From positions 1 to 52,167 of the forward strand of contig NZ_JAAABL010000025.1 of NCBI RefSeq assembly GCF_009900765.1: DNA of 52,167 nt. The letters are read 5' to 3'. The notes under the pieces are model-generated. The model made no database searches. It was not told the origin of the DNA and saw only the letters and a program-made list of their open reading frames with translations. The stretch comes from Rhodovarius lipocyclicus. GTDB taxonomy: Bacteria > Pseudomonadota > Alphaproteobacteria > Acetobacterales > Acetobacteraceae. Shown piece by piece: positions 1 to 8,561 of this stretch (positions are counted from its first letter, which is position 1; every line of letters begins with the position of its first letter). A program made the translations under genes and the position numbers.

Positions 1-557
1 GCCTGATCCTGACCAATGACGAGGCGCTGGCGAAGAAGATCAACTCCGCGATCTTCCCCGGGCTGCAGGGCGGGCCGTTGATGCATGTGATCGCGGCCAA
101 GGCGGTGGCCTTCGGTGAGGCGCTGCGCCCCGAATTCCGCGCCTATGCGAAGCAGGTGGTGACCAATGCCGCCGTGCTGGCCGAGACGCTGAAGGGGCTG
201 GGCTTCGGCATCGTGACGGGTGGCACGGACAACCACCTGATGCTGGTGGACCTGCGGCCGAAGGGCGTGACGGGCAAGGCGGCCGAGGGCGCGCTGGGCC
301 GGGCGCACCTGACCTGCAACAAGAACGCCATCCCCTTCGACCCGGAGAAGCCGATGGTGACGTCGGGCGTGCGGCTGGGCTCGCCCGCCGCCACGACGCG
401 GGGCTTCGGGGAGGCGGAGTTCCGCCAGATCGGGCAGATGATCGGGCGCGTGCTGGAAGGGCTGGCGGGGGCGAACAACCCCGACGGCAACGCGGCCATC
501 GAGGCCGCCATCGGCGCTGAGGTCCAGGAGCTGTGCCGGCGCTTTCCGGTTTATTGA
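1..557 (+). CDS. glyA: Serine hydroxymethyltransferase, C-terminal part (5' end outside window)
   Basis: The reading frame is open from the first base of the window (first full codon at position 3) and ends with TGA at 555-557. SHMT interconverts serine plus tetrahydrofolate with glycine plus 5,10-methylene-tetrahydrofolate in the cytoplasm, using PLP. The visible part begins just after the PLP-lysine region: it contains the family stretch [20 protein letters not shown], then the C-terminal small domain with [13 protein letters not shown] and [18 protein letters not shown], which are typical of bacterial GlyA. About 185 of the roughly 430 residues are present. The next gene starts 108 bases downstream with its own ribosome binding site, so the two need not be co-transcribed. 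The family call is secure; only the start is missing. Confidence 0.97.
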   Translation, partial: LILTNDEALAKKINSAIFPGLQGGPLMHVIAAKAVAFGEALRPEFRAYAKQVVTNAAVLAETLKGLGFGIVTGGTDNHLMLVDLRPKGVTGKAAEGALGRAHLTCNKNAIPFDPEKPMVTSGVRLGSPAATTRGFGEAEFRQIGQMIGRVLEGLAGANNPDGNAAIEAAIGAEVQELCRRFPVY

Positions 558-665
558 CAGCCGTCGCACCGCTTCAGGGCGATGTCGCGCACGGACAATT
601 CCGGTCGCATCGCCCATGCAACATTTCCGTCATGCGGGGCCCTGCCCCGAGGAGTCCAAGCAACC

Positions 666-2321
666 ATGCCCAGCGGGCCTGAAGCAGATTTCATCGTGGT
701 GGGCGCGGGCTCGGCGGGCTGCGTTCTGGCGGCGCGCCTGTCGGAGGATGCGGGCAGCCGTGTCGTCCTGCTGGAAGCCGGCGAGATGCGCCGCAGCCCG
801 ATTTACACTTGGCCCTTGCTGCAAGGCTTCGCCTTCAGCAACCCCGCCAGCAACTGGGGTTATGAGACGGAGCCGCAGGCCCAATTGGCCGGCCAGCGCC
901 TGGCCTGGCCGCGCGGGCGCATGGTGGGCGGCAGCCACGCCATGAACGGCATGCTGTATGTGCGCGGCAACCGGCAGGACTATGACCACTGGCGCCAGCT
1001 CGGCAACCGCGGCTGGGGCTATCGGGACGTGCTGCCCTATTTCCGCCGGTCGGAGGACCATGAGCGCGGCGAGGATGCCTATCACGGCACCGGCGGGCCG
1101 CTGCATGTGCGCGGCGCCCGGCGCAGCAACCCGGTCTTCGCGGCCTTCGTGCAGGCGGGGGTGCAGGCGGGCTTCCCCGAGAACCCGGATTTCAACGGTG
1201 CGGAGCAGGAAGGCTTCGGCACCTTCGACTTCACCATCCGCAAGGGGCTGCGCTGGACCACCGCGCGCGGCTTCCTGGCCCCGGCGCTGAAGCGCGGCAA
1301 CCTGCGGCTGGAAACCGGCGCCCAGGCCACGCGCCTGCTGTTCGAGGGCCGGCGCGCCGTGGGCGTCGCCTTCCGTCAGAGCGGGCGGGATGTCGAGCTA
1401 CGCGCTCGGCGGGAGGTGATCCTGGCCGGCGGCGCCATCAATTCCCCACAGCTGCTCATGCTGTCGGGTATCGGCGACGCGGAGCATCTGCGCAGCCTTG
1501 GCATCGCGCCGCTGCACCACCTGCCGGGCGTGGGCCAAAACCTGCAGGACCATTGCGACGCGGAGATCGACACGCTCTGCACCCAGCCCATCAGCGTGGT
1601 GGACCGGCTACAATTCGAGCGCGCCACGGCCGATGTGCTGAAGGCGCTGCTGCTGCGGCGCGGCCCCTTCACCGAATCCCCCATGGAGGCCGGGGCCTTC
1701 CTGCGCGTGGACCCGGCCGCCGCCGCCCCCGATTGCCAGGTGCATTTCAAGCCCTTCGCCGGCCGCTTCAAGGATGCGCGGCTGCGCCTGCCCTTCCGCC
1801 CGCCGAACCCGGCGCGCGGGGAGCTTTCGGCCATCTCGCTGCGCGTGGGGCCCATCCGCCCCGAAAGCCGGGGCGAGCTGCGGCTGCGCTCGGCCGACCC
1901 CTTTGCGCATCCGGCGATGGACCCGCGCTATCTGACCGCGCCGCATGACATGTGGCTGGTGCGCGAGAGCCTGAAGATCATGCGCCGGGTGATGGCCCAG
2001 CCCGCCCTGGCGCCCTTCCGGGGGGCGGAGCTGCGCCCCGGCGCGGCGGTGAGCACCGATGCGGAATGGGAGGACTACATCCGCGCCAACCTGCTGACCG
2101 TGCACCACATGGCCGGCACGGCCCGCATGGGCGCGGACCCGATGGCCGTGGTCAGCGACGAATTGCGCGTGCACGGCATCGAGGGGCTGCGCGTCGCCGA
2201 TGCCTCGGTGATGCCCACGCTGACCTCCGGCAACACCAACGCGCCGACCATCATGATCGCCGAGAAGGCCGCGGACCTGATCCGGGGCCGCGCCCCCCCG
2301 CCGCCTGCCGAACACATCTGA
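666..2321 (+). CDS. GMC-family FAD-dependent oxidoreductase (choline dehydrogenase-like)
   Basis: A 551-residue flavoprotein of the glucose-methanol-choline family, which oxidises an alcohol to an aldehyde or ketone. The FAD-binding GxGxxG is at residues 13-18 (VVGAGSAG). GMC signature 1 (GRMVGGSHAMNGMLYVRG) and signature 2 (GAINSPQLLMLSGIG) follow, and the C-terminal part has HHMAGTARMG plus VMPTLTSGNTNAPTIMIAEK, which carry the active-site His and Asn positions. I chose ATG 666 over the longer frame (from 582) because GAGGAG lies about 12 bases upstream and the FAD motif then falls at the usual distance from the N-terminus. There is no signal peptide, so it is probably cytoplasmic. A binding protein gene follows after 29 bases, suggesting one operon for import and oxidation of a hydroxylated compound; the substrate cannot be named. 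Confidence 0.93.
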   Translation: MPSGPEADFIVVGAGSAGCVLAARLSEDAGSRVVLLEAGEMRRSPIYTWPLLQGFAFSNPASNWGYETEPQAQLAGQRLAWPRGRMVGGSHAMNGMLYVRGNRQDYDHWRQLGNRGWGYRDVLPYFRRSEDHERGEDAYHGTGGPLHVRGARRSNPVFAAFVQAGVQAGFPENPDFNGAEQEGFGTFDFTIRKGLRWTTARGFLAPALKRGNLRLETGAQATRLLFEGRRAVGVAFRQSGRDVELRARREVILAGGAINSPQLLMLSGIGDAEHLRSLGIAPLHHLPGVGQNLQDHCDAEIDTLCTQPISVVDRLQFERATADVLKALLLRRGPFTESPMEAGAFLRVDPAAAAPDCQVHFKPFAGRFKDARLRLPFRPPNPARGELSAISLRVGPIRPESRGELRLRSADPFAHPAMDPRYLTAPHDMWLVRESLKIMRRVMAQPALAPFRGAELRPGAAVSTDAEWEDYIRANLLTVHHMAGTARMGADPMAVVSDELRVHGIEGLRVADASVMPTLTSGNTNAPTIMIAEKAADLIRGRAPPPPAEHI

Positions 2322-2350
2322 CACCCCCAGCCCGAAAGCCACGGAAGCCC

Positions 2351-3931
2351 ATGGAACCGAACCGCCGCCAGCTCCTCAGCGCCGCCGCCGCTTTCCCAGC
2401 CATGGGGGCCGCACCGGCCCTGGCGCAAGGCAACCGCCGCGTGCTGCGCTGGACGCCCAACGCCGATCTCTCACAGATCGACCCGATGATCTCGACCGCC
2501 AACCTGCTGCGGGCGCACGGGTATATGGTCTATGACACGCTCTATGCCATCGACGCCCAGGGCACGCCCCGCCCGCAGATGGCCGAGGGGCACACTGTCT
2601 CCGCCGACGGGCTGATCTGGACCATCCGCCTGCGGGAGGGGCTGCGCTTCCACGACAATGAGCGCGTGCGCCCGCGCGACTGCGTGGCCAGCCTGCGCCG
2701 CTGGGGCGCGCGGGACGGGCTGGGCGGCACGCTCATGGCCTCGGTCGATGTGATGGAGGAGGTGGACGACCGCACCCTGCGCATCGTGCTGAAGCGCCCC
2801 TTCCCCCTGCTGCTGGACGCGATCGGCAAGATGGCGATGAACGTCGCCTTCATCATGCCCGAGCGCCTGGCGCTGACACCCCCCACCACCCCGGTGCGGG
2901 AGGCCGTGGGCTCCGGCCCGTTCCGCTTCGTGCCGGGCGAATGGGCCCCGGGCAACCGCGCGGTGTGGGAGAAGTTCCAGGGCTATATCCCCCGGCAAGA
3001 ACCGCCCAGCTGGGCCTCCGGCGGCAAGGTGGTGCATGTGGACCGGGTGGAATGGGTCACCATCCCCGACGCCGCCACCGCCGCCGCCGCCCTGTCCACC
3101 GGCGAGATCGACTGGTGGGAGGAACCCACCGCCGACCTGCTGCCGCTGCTGCGCCGCAACCGCGACGTGCGGCTGGTGACGCTGGACAATATCGGCTCCA
3201 TGCCCTTCCTGCGCTTCAACGCCCTGCACGCCCCGTTCAACCGGCTGGAGGTGCGCGCGGCCGTCGCCGCCGCGATCCGGCAGGAGGATTATCTGCAGGC
3301 CATCGCGGGCTCGCCGGATTTCTTCTCCACCTGCAAATCCTTCTTCCCCTGCGGCCTGCCGAGCTCCACCGGCGCGGGCGGGGAGGCCATGACCGGCAGC
3401 CTGGAGCGCGGCCGCCAGGCGTTGCAGAGCGCGGGCTACAACGGGGAGAAGATCGTCATCATCTCCCCCACCGATGTGCCCACCGTGCAGCCCATGGGCC
3501 AGATCACCTTCGACCTGCTGCGCCGGCTGGGGATGAACGCGGAGCTGATCTCGATGGATTGGGGCTCCATGCTCGCCCGCCGTGGCTCGCGTGAGGCACC
3601 GGAGCGCGGGGGCTGGAGCATCTTCCACACCTGGCTGCGCGGCTCCGACGTCGCGAGCCCCGCGCTGAGCTTCCTGACGCGCGGGGATGAGGCCAACCCA
3701 TTCCCCGGCGGCTTCCGCAGCGCAACCCTCACCGCCCTGCGGGAGGAATGGTTCAACGCCCCCGACGACGCCACGCGCCTGGCCATCACGGCGCGGATCG
3801 AACAGGCGGCCTTCCAGGAATGGCCAATCGTGCCGCTGGGCCTGTTCCGCCAGCCCACCGCGCACCGGGCCAACATCACCGGCATGCTGGAAAGCCCCGC
3901 GCCGCTCGCCTGGAACATCCGCAAGGAATAG
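2351..3931 (+). CDS. Periplasmic peptide/nickel-type ABC substrate-binding protein (SBP_bac_5), orphan
   Basis: A 526-residue family-5 solute-binding protein. The N-terminus MEPNRRQLLSAAAAFPAMG, ending at ALAQG, is a twin-arginine-type leader with a likely cleavage after ALA-Q. The mature part has the family pattern: DPMISTANLL, VYDTLYAID, PQMAEG, LREGLRFHDNERVRPRDCVAS and VGSGPFRF. No permease or ATPase gene is adjacent, so it must share a transporter encoded elsewhere or act as a receptor. It sits 29 bases after the GMC oxidoreductase and 25 bases before a TctC-type binding protein. It is a clear paralogue of the protein at 26128-27708: the length is identical (526 residues) and both contain IPDAATAAAAL and GEIDWW. 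ATG 2351 is preceded by GGAAG. Confidence 0.93.
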   Translation: MEPNRRQLLSAAAAFPAMGAAPALAQGNRRVLRWTPNADLSQIDPMISTANLLRAHGYMVYDTLYAIDAQGTPRPQMAEGHTVSADGLIWTIRLREGLRFHDNERVRPRDCVASLRRWGARDGLGGTLMASVDVMEEVDDRTLRIVLKRPFPLLLDAIGKMAMNVAFIMPERLALTPPTTPVREAVGSGPFRFVPGEWAPGNRAVWEKFQGYIPRQEPPSWASGGKVVHVDRVEWVTIPDAATAAAALSTGEIDWWEEPTADLLPLLRRNRDVRLVTLDNIGSMPFLRFNALHAPFNRLEVRAAVAAAIRQEDYLQAIAGSPDFFSTCKSFFPCGLPSSTGAGGEAMTGSLERGRQALQSAGYNGEKIVIISPTDVPTVQPMGQITFDLLRRLGMNAELISMDWGSMLARRGSREAPERGGWSIFHTWLRGSDVASPALSFLTRGDEANPFPGGFRSATLTALREEWFNAPDDATRLAITARIEQAAFQEWPIVPLGLFRQPTAHRANITGMLESPAPLAWNIRKE

Positions 3932-3956
3932 CCGCTTCAACCCAAGGATTGCCCGC

Positions 3957-4949
3957 ATGCACGAGACATCCCTCCCTCGCCGCGACCTTCTGGGGGGCCT
4001 GCTGGGCCTGGGCGCGGCCCTGGCACCTTTGCCCGCCCTGGCGCAGGACGCCTACCCGGCGCGGCCGGTGCGCATCATCATCCCCTGGCCGCCGGGCTCC
4101 CTGACCGACATGTCCACCCGCCTGGCGGCAGACCAGCTGCAGGCGGAGATGCGCCAGCCCTTCGTCATCGACTACCGCCCCGGCGGCAACGGCATGATCG
4201 GCACCGAGGCCGCGGCGCGCGCGGCGGCGGATGGCTACACGCTGGCGCTGGGCACGGCGGAGACGATCTGCATCAACCCCACCCTGTTCCGCAACGTGCC
4301 CTACAACGCGGCGCGGGATTTCACGCCGGTGGCCTCGCTGGCGGTGCAGCCGCTGGTGCTGCTGGCCAACCCGGGCTTCGCGGCCAATGACCTGCCGGCG
4401 CTGATCGCGCGCGCTAAGGCTGAGCCCGGCGCCGTGCGCTTCGGCTCCTGGGGCGAGGGCAGCAGCGCCCATCTGGCCATGGAGATGCTGAAGGCCGCCA
4501 CCGGCATCGACGTGCTGCACGTGACCTATCGCGGCTCTCCGCAGGTGGTCAGCGACCTGGCGGCGGGGGTGATCGACATCGCCTTCGCCGGGCAATGGGC
4601 GATGCAGGAGCTCGTGCCCTCCGGCCGGGTGAAGGCGCTGGCGGTGACGGCACCCCAGCGCGTGGCCCTGGCCCCCAGCCTGCCCGCCGTGGCGGAGACG
4701 GTGCCCGGCTATGCCGTTTCCCTATGGTACGGGCTGATGGCGCCGACCGGCACGCCGGAGGCGGTGATCCAGAAGCTGAACGCCGGGGTGCAGCGCGCCC
4801 TGGCGGTGCCCGAGGTGCGGCAGCGGCTGGAAGGGGCGGGCGGTTCGGCCATGCCGCTGTCCGTGCCCGCCTTCGCCGCCTTCCTGGAGGCCGAGACCGC
4901 GCGCTGGCAGGCGGCGATCCGCAGCTCCGGCGTGCAGCTGTCGATCTGA
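3957..4949 (+). CDS. Bug/TctC-family tripartite tricarboxylate-type binding protein
   Basis: A 330-residue extracytoplasmic receptor of the Bug (TctC) family. The leader has RR at residues 8-9 (PRRDLLGGLLGLGAALAPLPALAQ), cleavage being likely after ALA. The mature protein begins with YPARPVRIIIPWPPGSLTD, the family's anion-binding loop. RPGGNGMIGTEAAARAAADG and the later GSSAHLAMEMLKAATGIDVLHV and YRGSPQVVSDLAAGVID are standard Bug motifs. No TctA/TctB membrane genes are nearby, as is usual for this expanded family. ATG 3957 has AAGGA at a good distance, 25 bases after the stop of the preceding binding protein. The two unlike receptors with the oxidoreductase probably form one operon; ligands are unknown. 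Confidence 0.93.
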   Translation: MHETSLPRRDLLGGLLGLGAALAPLPALAQDAYPARPVRIIIPWPPGSLTDMSTRLAADQLQAEMRQPFVIDYRPGGNGMIGTEAAARAAADGYTLALGTAETICINPTLFRNVPYNAARDFTPVASLAVQPLVLLANPGFAANDLPALIARAKAEPGAVRFGSWGEGSSAHLAMEMLKAATGIDVLHVTYRGSPQVVSDLAAGVIDIAFAGQWAMQELVPSGRVKALAVTAPQRVALAPSLPAVAETVPGYAVSLWYGLMAPTGTPEAVIQKLNAGVQRALAVPEVRQRLEGAGGSAMPLSVPAFAAFLEAETARWQAAIRSSGVQLSI

Positions 4950-4958
4950 CCGCCGGCC

Positions 4959-5966
4959 TTATGCGGGGGTGGCCAGCCACTCCCGCACGGCATCGCGGAT
5001 GAAGGCCGTGTCGGCCGCGTTGCCCATGGGGTTGCCCGCGCGGTGGCCCCAGATGCTGAGGATGGGCAGCAGCTTGCCATGGCGCAGATGCGGCAGTTCG
5101 GCCGCGTTGTCCGCCACGCGGAAATACAGGTCGGTGTCGCCCGGCATCAGCAGCACCCGCGCCTGGATGGCCCCCAGCGCCCGGGGCAGATCCCCCCCGT
5201 AAGCCTGGCCGATATCCCCCGCATCCCAGCATTTCAGCTGCGCATACAGGTTGGCGGCGCGGCGGATGGCCCAGCGCGCCTCCCACTGGTTGCGCAGGAA
5301 GCTTTCCAGGTCGGGCTCCGAGGCCAGGTGCAGCCCGGCGCGGTAGAAATCCTGGCTCAGCGCCCAGCCGGCATAGCTGCGGGCAAAGGCGCGGACGGCC
5401 GCCACCGGCTCCGCCGAGAAGCGCCCCTGGCCCTGGTATTCGGGCGCCGCTTCCAGAATGGCCATCAGGCTGCGCAGGAACACCTGGTTGTGCGGCGAGG
5501 TGCGGGCGGTGCCGCAGATGGCCACGATGCGCTCCACCGCCTCCGGGAATTCCGCCGCCCAGTGATAAGCCTGCTGCGCGCCCATGGACCAGCCATAGAC
5601 GCAGGCCACGCGCTCCACCCCGAACACCTCCCGCAGCAGGCGCCGCTGCGCGCGCACATTGTCGAAGGCGGTGACGAGCGCCGGGTAGTCATCGCTGTTC
5701 GACGGGCTGCTGGACAGGCCGTTGCCGAACATGTCCGGCTGGATGATGAACCAGCGCGTGGGGTCCAGGATTCCCTCCGGCCCCAGCAGCCATTGCAGTT
5801 CCGGGCTCTGCGCCGAATAGCTGGTGGGATAGACGATCACATTGTCCCGCGCGGGGGAAAGCGTGCCATGCGCCCGCCAGTTCAGCCGCGCGTCCCGCAG
5901 GGTGCCGCCCGCCGACAGCGGCAGGTCCCCCAGCGCGAAAATGCCTTCCTTGATCGACCAATCCAT
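4959..5966 (-). CDS. Alpha/beta hydrolase, homoserine acetyltransferase (MetX)-like fold
   Basis: A 335-residue alpha/beta-hydrolase. The N-terminal part (LRDARLNWRAHGTLSPARDNVIVYPTSYS) looks like the MetX/homoserine acetyltransferase branch. The nucleophile elbow is GWSMG with Ser127, and the protein contains the oxyanion-type stretch PTRWFIIQPDMFGNGLSSSPSN. The C-terminal LLMPGDTDLYFRVADNAAEL supplies the acid, and ILSIWGHRAGNP the His. The family includes acyltransferases and esterases and the sequence does not separate them; a plain hydrolase is likelier because no methionine pathway gene is nearby. ATG 5966 was preferred to an upstream in-frame ATG because the conserved part starts at once and GGGAAG lies just upstream. 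It diverges from the MATE gene, and the gap holds one copy of the shared inverted-repeat operator. Confidence 0.85.
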   Translation of the reverse strand: MDWSIKEGIFALGDLPLSAGGTLRDARLNWRAHGTLSPARDNVIVYPTSYSAQSPELQWLLGPEGILDPTRWFIIQPDMFGNGLSSSPSNSDDYPALVTAFDNVRAQRRLLREVFGVERVACVYGWSMGAQQAYHWAAEFPEAVERIVAICGTARTSPHNQVFLRSLMAILEAAPEYQGQGRFSAEPVAAVRAFARSYAGWALSQDFYRAGLHLASEPDLESFLRNQWEARWAIRRAANLYAQLKCWDAGDIGQAYGGDLPRALGAIQARVLLMPGDTDLYFRVADNAAELPHLRHGKLLPILSIWGHRAGNPMGNAADTAFIRDAVREWLATPA

Positions 5967-6070
5967 TGGGGCTTCCCGTGCATGCGCGGCACGCCGGCGC
6001 CACGTCCTGGCCGCAGTCTGCACGGCGGGTGGGCGGGGCGCCAGCGGCCCCCCTCACTCCCCCGAGGGTC

Positions 6071-6105
6071 GGGAATGTCCTGAATCGCGGCATCTCTGAC
6101 ATTCC
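6071..6105 (+). promoter_or_regulatory. Operator-like inverted repeat, copy 1 (GGAATGTC-N18-GACATTCC)
   Basis: In the gap between the divergent hydrolase and MATE genes, GGAATGTC (6072-6079) and GACATTCC (6098-6105) form a perfect 8-bp inverted repeat with an 18-base spacer. The left half continues as CTGAA. The same arrangement, read on the minus strand, occurs at 9443-9476 and matches at 25 of 31 aligned positions including the spacer. It ends 73 bases before the MATE start codon, close to the 80 bases seen for the other copy and the SDR gene. A transcription-factor site is the simplest reading; the neighbouring GlxA-type regulator is the first candidate. This is inference from sequence alone. 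Confidence 0.6.
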
Positions 6106-6178
6106 TGCCGTGGCGGCAGCCCGGCACTCTGCCCCCCTGGGCGCGCCGGTGATGCGCCCTTGTGAGGACCGTCAGAGC

Positions 6179-7558
6179 ATGAGCGCGACAACCGCCGCTT
6201 CCCCCCTTTCCCCGCCGCGCACGGACCAGCGCACCCAGCGCCTGTTGCAGGCGCCCGTCGTGCCGCTGCTGCTGCGCATGGCCTGGCCCAATGTGCTGAT
6301 CATGCTGGCCCAGGCCGCCACCGGGCTGATCGAGACCTGGTGGGTGTCCCGGCTGGGCACCGCGGCGCTGGCGGGCATGGCGCTGACCTTCCCCGCCGTC
6401 ATGCTGATGACCATGATCTCCGGCGGGGCGATGGGTGGGGGCATATCCTCGGCCGTGGCGCGCGCGCTGGGGGCCGGCAGGCGTGACCAGGCGGACGCGC
6501 TGGTGCTGCACGCGGTCTTCATCAACCTGGTGCTGGGCCTGGCGATCTCCGCCCTGTTCCTGCTGTTCGGGGAGAACCTCTACCGCGCCATGGGCGGCGA
6601 GGGGGAGGAGCTGCGCGCCGCCATGATCTATTCCGACACGGTGTTCAGCGGCGTCGTCTTCATCTGGCTGATGAACGGGCTGGCCAGCGTCATCCGCGGC
6701 ACGGGCAACATGGCCTATCCGGCCACGGTGATCTGCGTGGGGGTGGTGTTCCTGGTGCCGCTCTCGCCGCTGCTGATCTTCGGCTGGGGGCCCATCCCGG
6801 CCATGGGCATCGCGGGCGGGGGCGTCGCGCTGCTGCTGTTCTTCGTGGGCGGCACCATCGCCATGGCCTGGTACATCCTGTCGGGGCGCAACGTCGCGCG
6901 GTTCCGCTGGGTGCGGCTGCGCTGGGCGCCGCTGAGCGCCATCCTGCGCATCGGCGCGGTCTCGGCCATCACCTCGGTGCTGACCAACATCACCATTGGC
7001 GGCGCCACCGGGCTGGTGGCCGCCGCCGGCGGGGTGGGCGCCATCGCGGGGTTCGGCACCGGCGCGCGGCTGGAATACCTGCTGGTGCCGCTCAGCTTCG
7101 GCATCGGCGCGCCGCTGGTGGCGCTGGTGGGCACCAATATCGGGGCGGGCCAGCGGGACCGCGCGCTGCGCATCGCACTCACCGGCGGCGCCATGGCCTT
7201 CCTGATCACGGAGGGGCTGGGCCTCTGCGCCGCCATCTGGCCGGAGTTGTGGCTGCGCCTGTTCAGCGATGAGCCGGAGATGCTGGCGGCGGGCAGCCAG
7301 TACCTGCGCGTCGTGGGGCCGGCTTATGGCTTCTTCGGGCTGGGGCTGACGCTGTATTTCGCCTCCCAGGGGGCGGGGCGGCTGTTCTGGCCGCTGACGG
7401 CGGGCTTTCTCCGGTTGGCCATCGCGCTGGGCGGGGGCTGGGCCGCGATCCGGCTGACCGGCTCGCTGACCGCGCTGTACGCCACGCTGGCGGCGGCGCT
7501 CGTGGTCTATGGGCTGGCGATCGCGGTGGCGGTGCGCTCGGGCGCCTGGTTCAGGTGA
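6179..7558 (+). CDS. MATE-family multidrug/toxin efflux transporter
   Basis: A 459-residue integral membrane protein with about twelve hydrophobic segments in two pseudo-repeats (MatE domains roughly at residues 25-185 and 245-410). It exports cationic drugs or metabolites in exchange for Na+ or H+. Typical features are LLLRMAWPNVLIMLAQAATG, ETWWVSRLGTAALAGMAL and MGGGISSAVARALGAGRRDQA, with the matching second-half stretch GIGAPLVALVGTNIGAGQRD. The ATG at 6179 has GAGGA about ten bases upstream; an in-frame ATG at 6152 is possible. The 3' end overlaps the convergent regulator gene by eight bases. Copy 1 of the shared operator is upstream, so co-regulation with the SDR gene at 9362 is plausible. 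Confidence 0.92.
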   Translation: MSATTAASPLSPPRTDQRTQRLLQAPVVPLLLRMAWPNVLIMLAQAATGLIETWWVSRLGTAALAGMALTFPAVMLMTMISGGAMGGGISSAVARALGAGRRDQADALVLHAVFINLVLGLAISALFLLFGENLYRAMGGEGEELRAAMIYSDTVFSGVVFIWLMNGLASVIRGTGNMAYPATVICVGVVFLVPLSPLLIFGWGPIPAMGIAGGGVALLLFFVGGTIAMAWYILSGRNVARFRWVRLRWAPLSAILRIGAVSAITSVLTNITIGGATGLVAAAGGVGAIAGFGTGARLEYLLVPLSFGIGAPLVALVGTNIGAGQRDRALRIALTGGAMAFLITEGLGLCAAIWPELWLRLFSDEPEMLAAGSQYLRVVGPAYGFFGLGLTLYFASQGAGRLFWPLTAGFLRLAIALGGGWAAIRLTGSLTALYATLAAALVVYGLAIAVAVRSGAWFR

Positions 7559-8501
7559 GGGCGGGGCGCTGGGTCTCCGCCACGCGGCGGAGGACCTGGG
7601 GCGGCTGGCCGAAGGCGCGGACGAAGGCGCGGCGCATGCGCTCCCGGTCGGCGAAGCCGGTCTCGCGCGCCACCTCGTCCAGGCTGCGCCGGCCTTCCTC
7701 CATCATCATCCGCGCGGCCTCCAGCCGCAGATGCTCCACCGCCTTGGCGGGGGATTGGCCGGTCTCCTCGCGGAACAGGCGGCTGAACTGGCGGGGGCTG
7801 AGGCTCGCCGTCTCCGCCAGTTCCTCCACCGAGAGCGCGTCGCGCAGGTTCTCCTTCGCGTGGATGAGGGCGCGGCGGATACGGTCGGAGCGCGGCTCCA
7901 GCTCCAGCAGGGCGGAGAACTGGGACTGCCCGCCGGGCCGGCGCAGATACACCACCAGGCTGCGGGCGGTGGCCTTGGCGACCTTGTGGCCGAAATCATG
8001 CTCGACCAGGGCCAGGGCCAGGTCGATGCCCGCACTCATCCCCGCCGAGGTCCAGATCGGGCCATCGACGGTGAAGATCCGGTCCTCCTCCACCTTCACC
8101 AGGGGGTAGCGGGCCTGCAGGGCGCGGGCATGGGCCCAATGGGTGGTGGCGCGGCGGCCGTCCAGCAGCCCGGCCTCCGCCAGCACATAGGCGCCGGTGC
8201 AGATGCCCGCGACCCGGCGGGAGGATCGGGCGGCGGCGCGCAGATAGCGCAGCAGCCCGGGCGTGCCGGTCCGCGCATCGGCCGAACCGCCGGTGATGGT
8301 GGTGTCGGCGAAATCGTCGTCCCAGGGCTGGGTGTCGATGGAAAAGCCCAGCGTGTTGCGCACCGGCCCGCCGCGCTCGGACATCACCCGCACCTCATAG
8401 GCGCGGCGGCCCAGCACGGTGTTCGCCATCTCGAAGGCGGACATGGCCGCCAGGCCCATCACCTGGAAGCCGTCATAGACGAGGTAGCCGATGCTGGGCA
8501 T
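7551..8501 (-). CDS. GlxA-family transcriptional regulator (DJ-1/PfpI domain plus AraC HTH)
   Basis: A 316-residue regulator. Residues about 3-170 form a DJ-1/PfpI amidotransferase-like domain (MPSIGYLVYDGFQVMGLAAM) with the nucleophile elbow GICTGAYVLAEAGLL at Cys101 and the trailing RATTHW. The C-terminal hundred residues are an AraC-type double HTH (LSVEELAETASLSPRQFSRL, FADRERMRRAFVRAFGQ). GlxA-type proteins usually activate catabolic or stress genes in response to small metabolites. It lies downstream of the SDR gene on the same strand and probably shares its transcript; a near-perfect 36-bp palindrome sits in the 60-base gap between them. It is a plausible cognate factor for the operator copies at 6071 and 9443. 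Confidence 0.92.
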   Translation of the reverse strand: MPSIGYLVYDGFQVMGLAAMSAFEMANTVLGRRAYEVRVMSERGGPVRNTLGFSIDTQPWDDDFADTTITGGSADARTGTPGLLRYLRAAARSSRRVAGICTGAYVLAEAGLLDGRRATTHWAHARALQARYPLVKVEEDRIFTVDGPIWTSAGMSAGIDLALALVEHDFGHKVAKATARSLVVYLRRPGGQSQFSALLELEPRSDRIRRALIHAKENLRDALSVEELAETASLSPRQFSRLFREETGQSPAKAVEHLRLEAARMMMEEGRRSLDEVARETGFADRERMRRAFVRAFGQPPQVLRRVAETQRPALT

Positions 8502-8510
8502 GAGGCCTCC

Positions 8511-8546
8511 ATGGCGTAAATCGCCGTATACGTCGATTTACGCCAT
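8511..8546. promoter_or_regulatory. Near-perfect 36-bp palindrome upstream of the GlxA-type regulator
   Basis: ATGGCGTAAATCG at 8511-8523 is exactly repeated in inverse as CGATTTACGCCAT at 8534-8546, and the ten-base centre itself contains the palindrome CGTATACG (8525-8532). Only one base pair of the whole 36-bp dyad (8524/8533) fails to match. It begins ten bases upstream of the regulator's start codon. There is no T-run on either side, which argues against a simple terminator; an operator for autoregulation, or an mRNA hairpin masking translation, are the alternatives. Confidence 0.55.
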
Positions 8547-8561
8547 GCGCGGCGCGGCCCG

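Noticed and set aside
554-600. TTGACA at 554-559 as a -35 box for the GMC gene
   Set aside because: No acceptable -10 element lies 15-19 bases downstream, and the hexamer overlaps the glyA stop region.
4959-5966. Calling the alpha/beta hydrolase homoserine O-acetyltransferase (metX)
   Set aside because: Only the fold and branch match; there is no metW or methionine gene context and substrate residues cannot be verified by eye.
8511-8546. The 36-bp palindrome as an intrinsic terminator of the SDR gene
   Set aside because: Neither side has a T-run, and the dyad is longer and more exact than needed; kept as a regulatory element instead.
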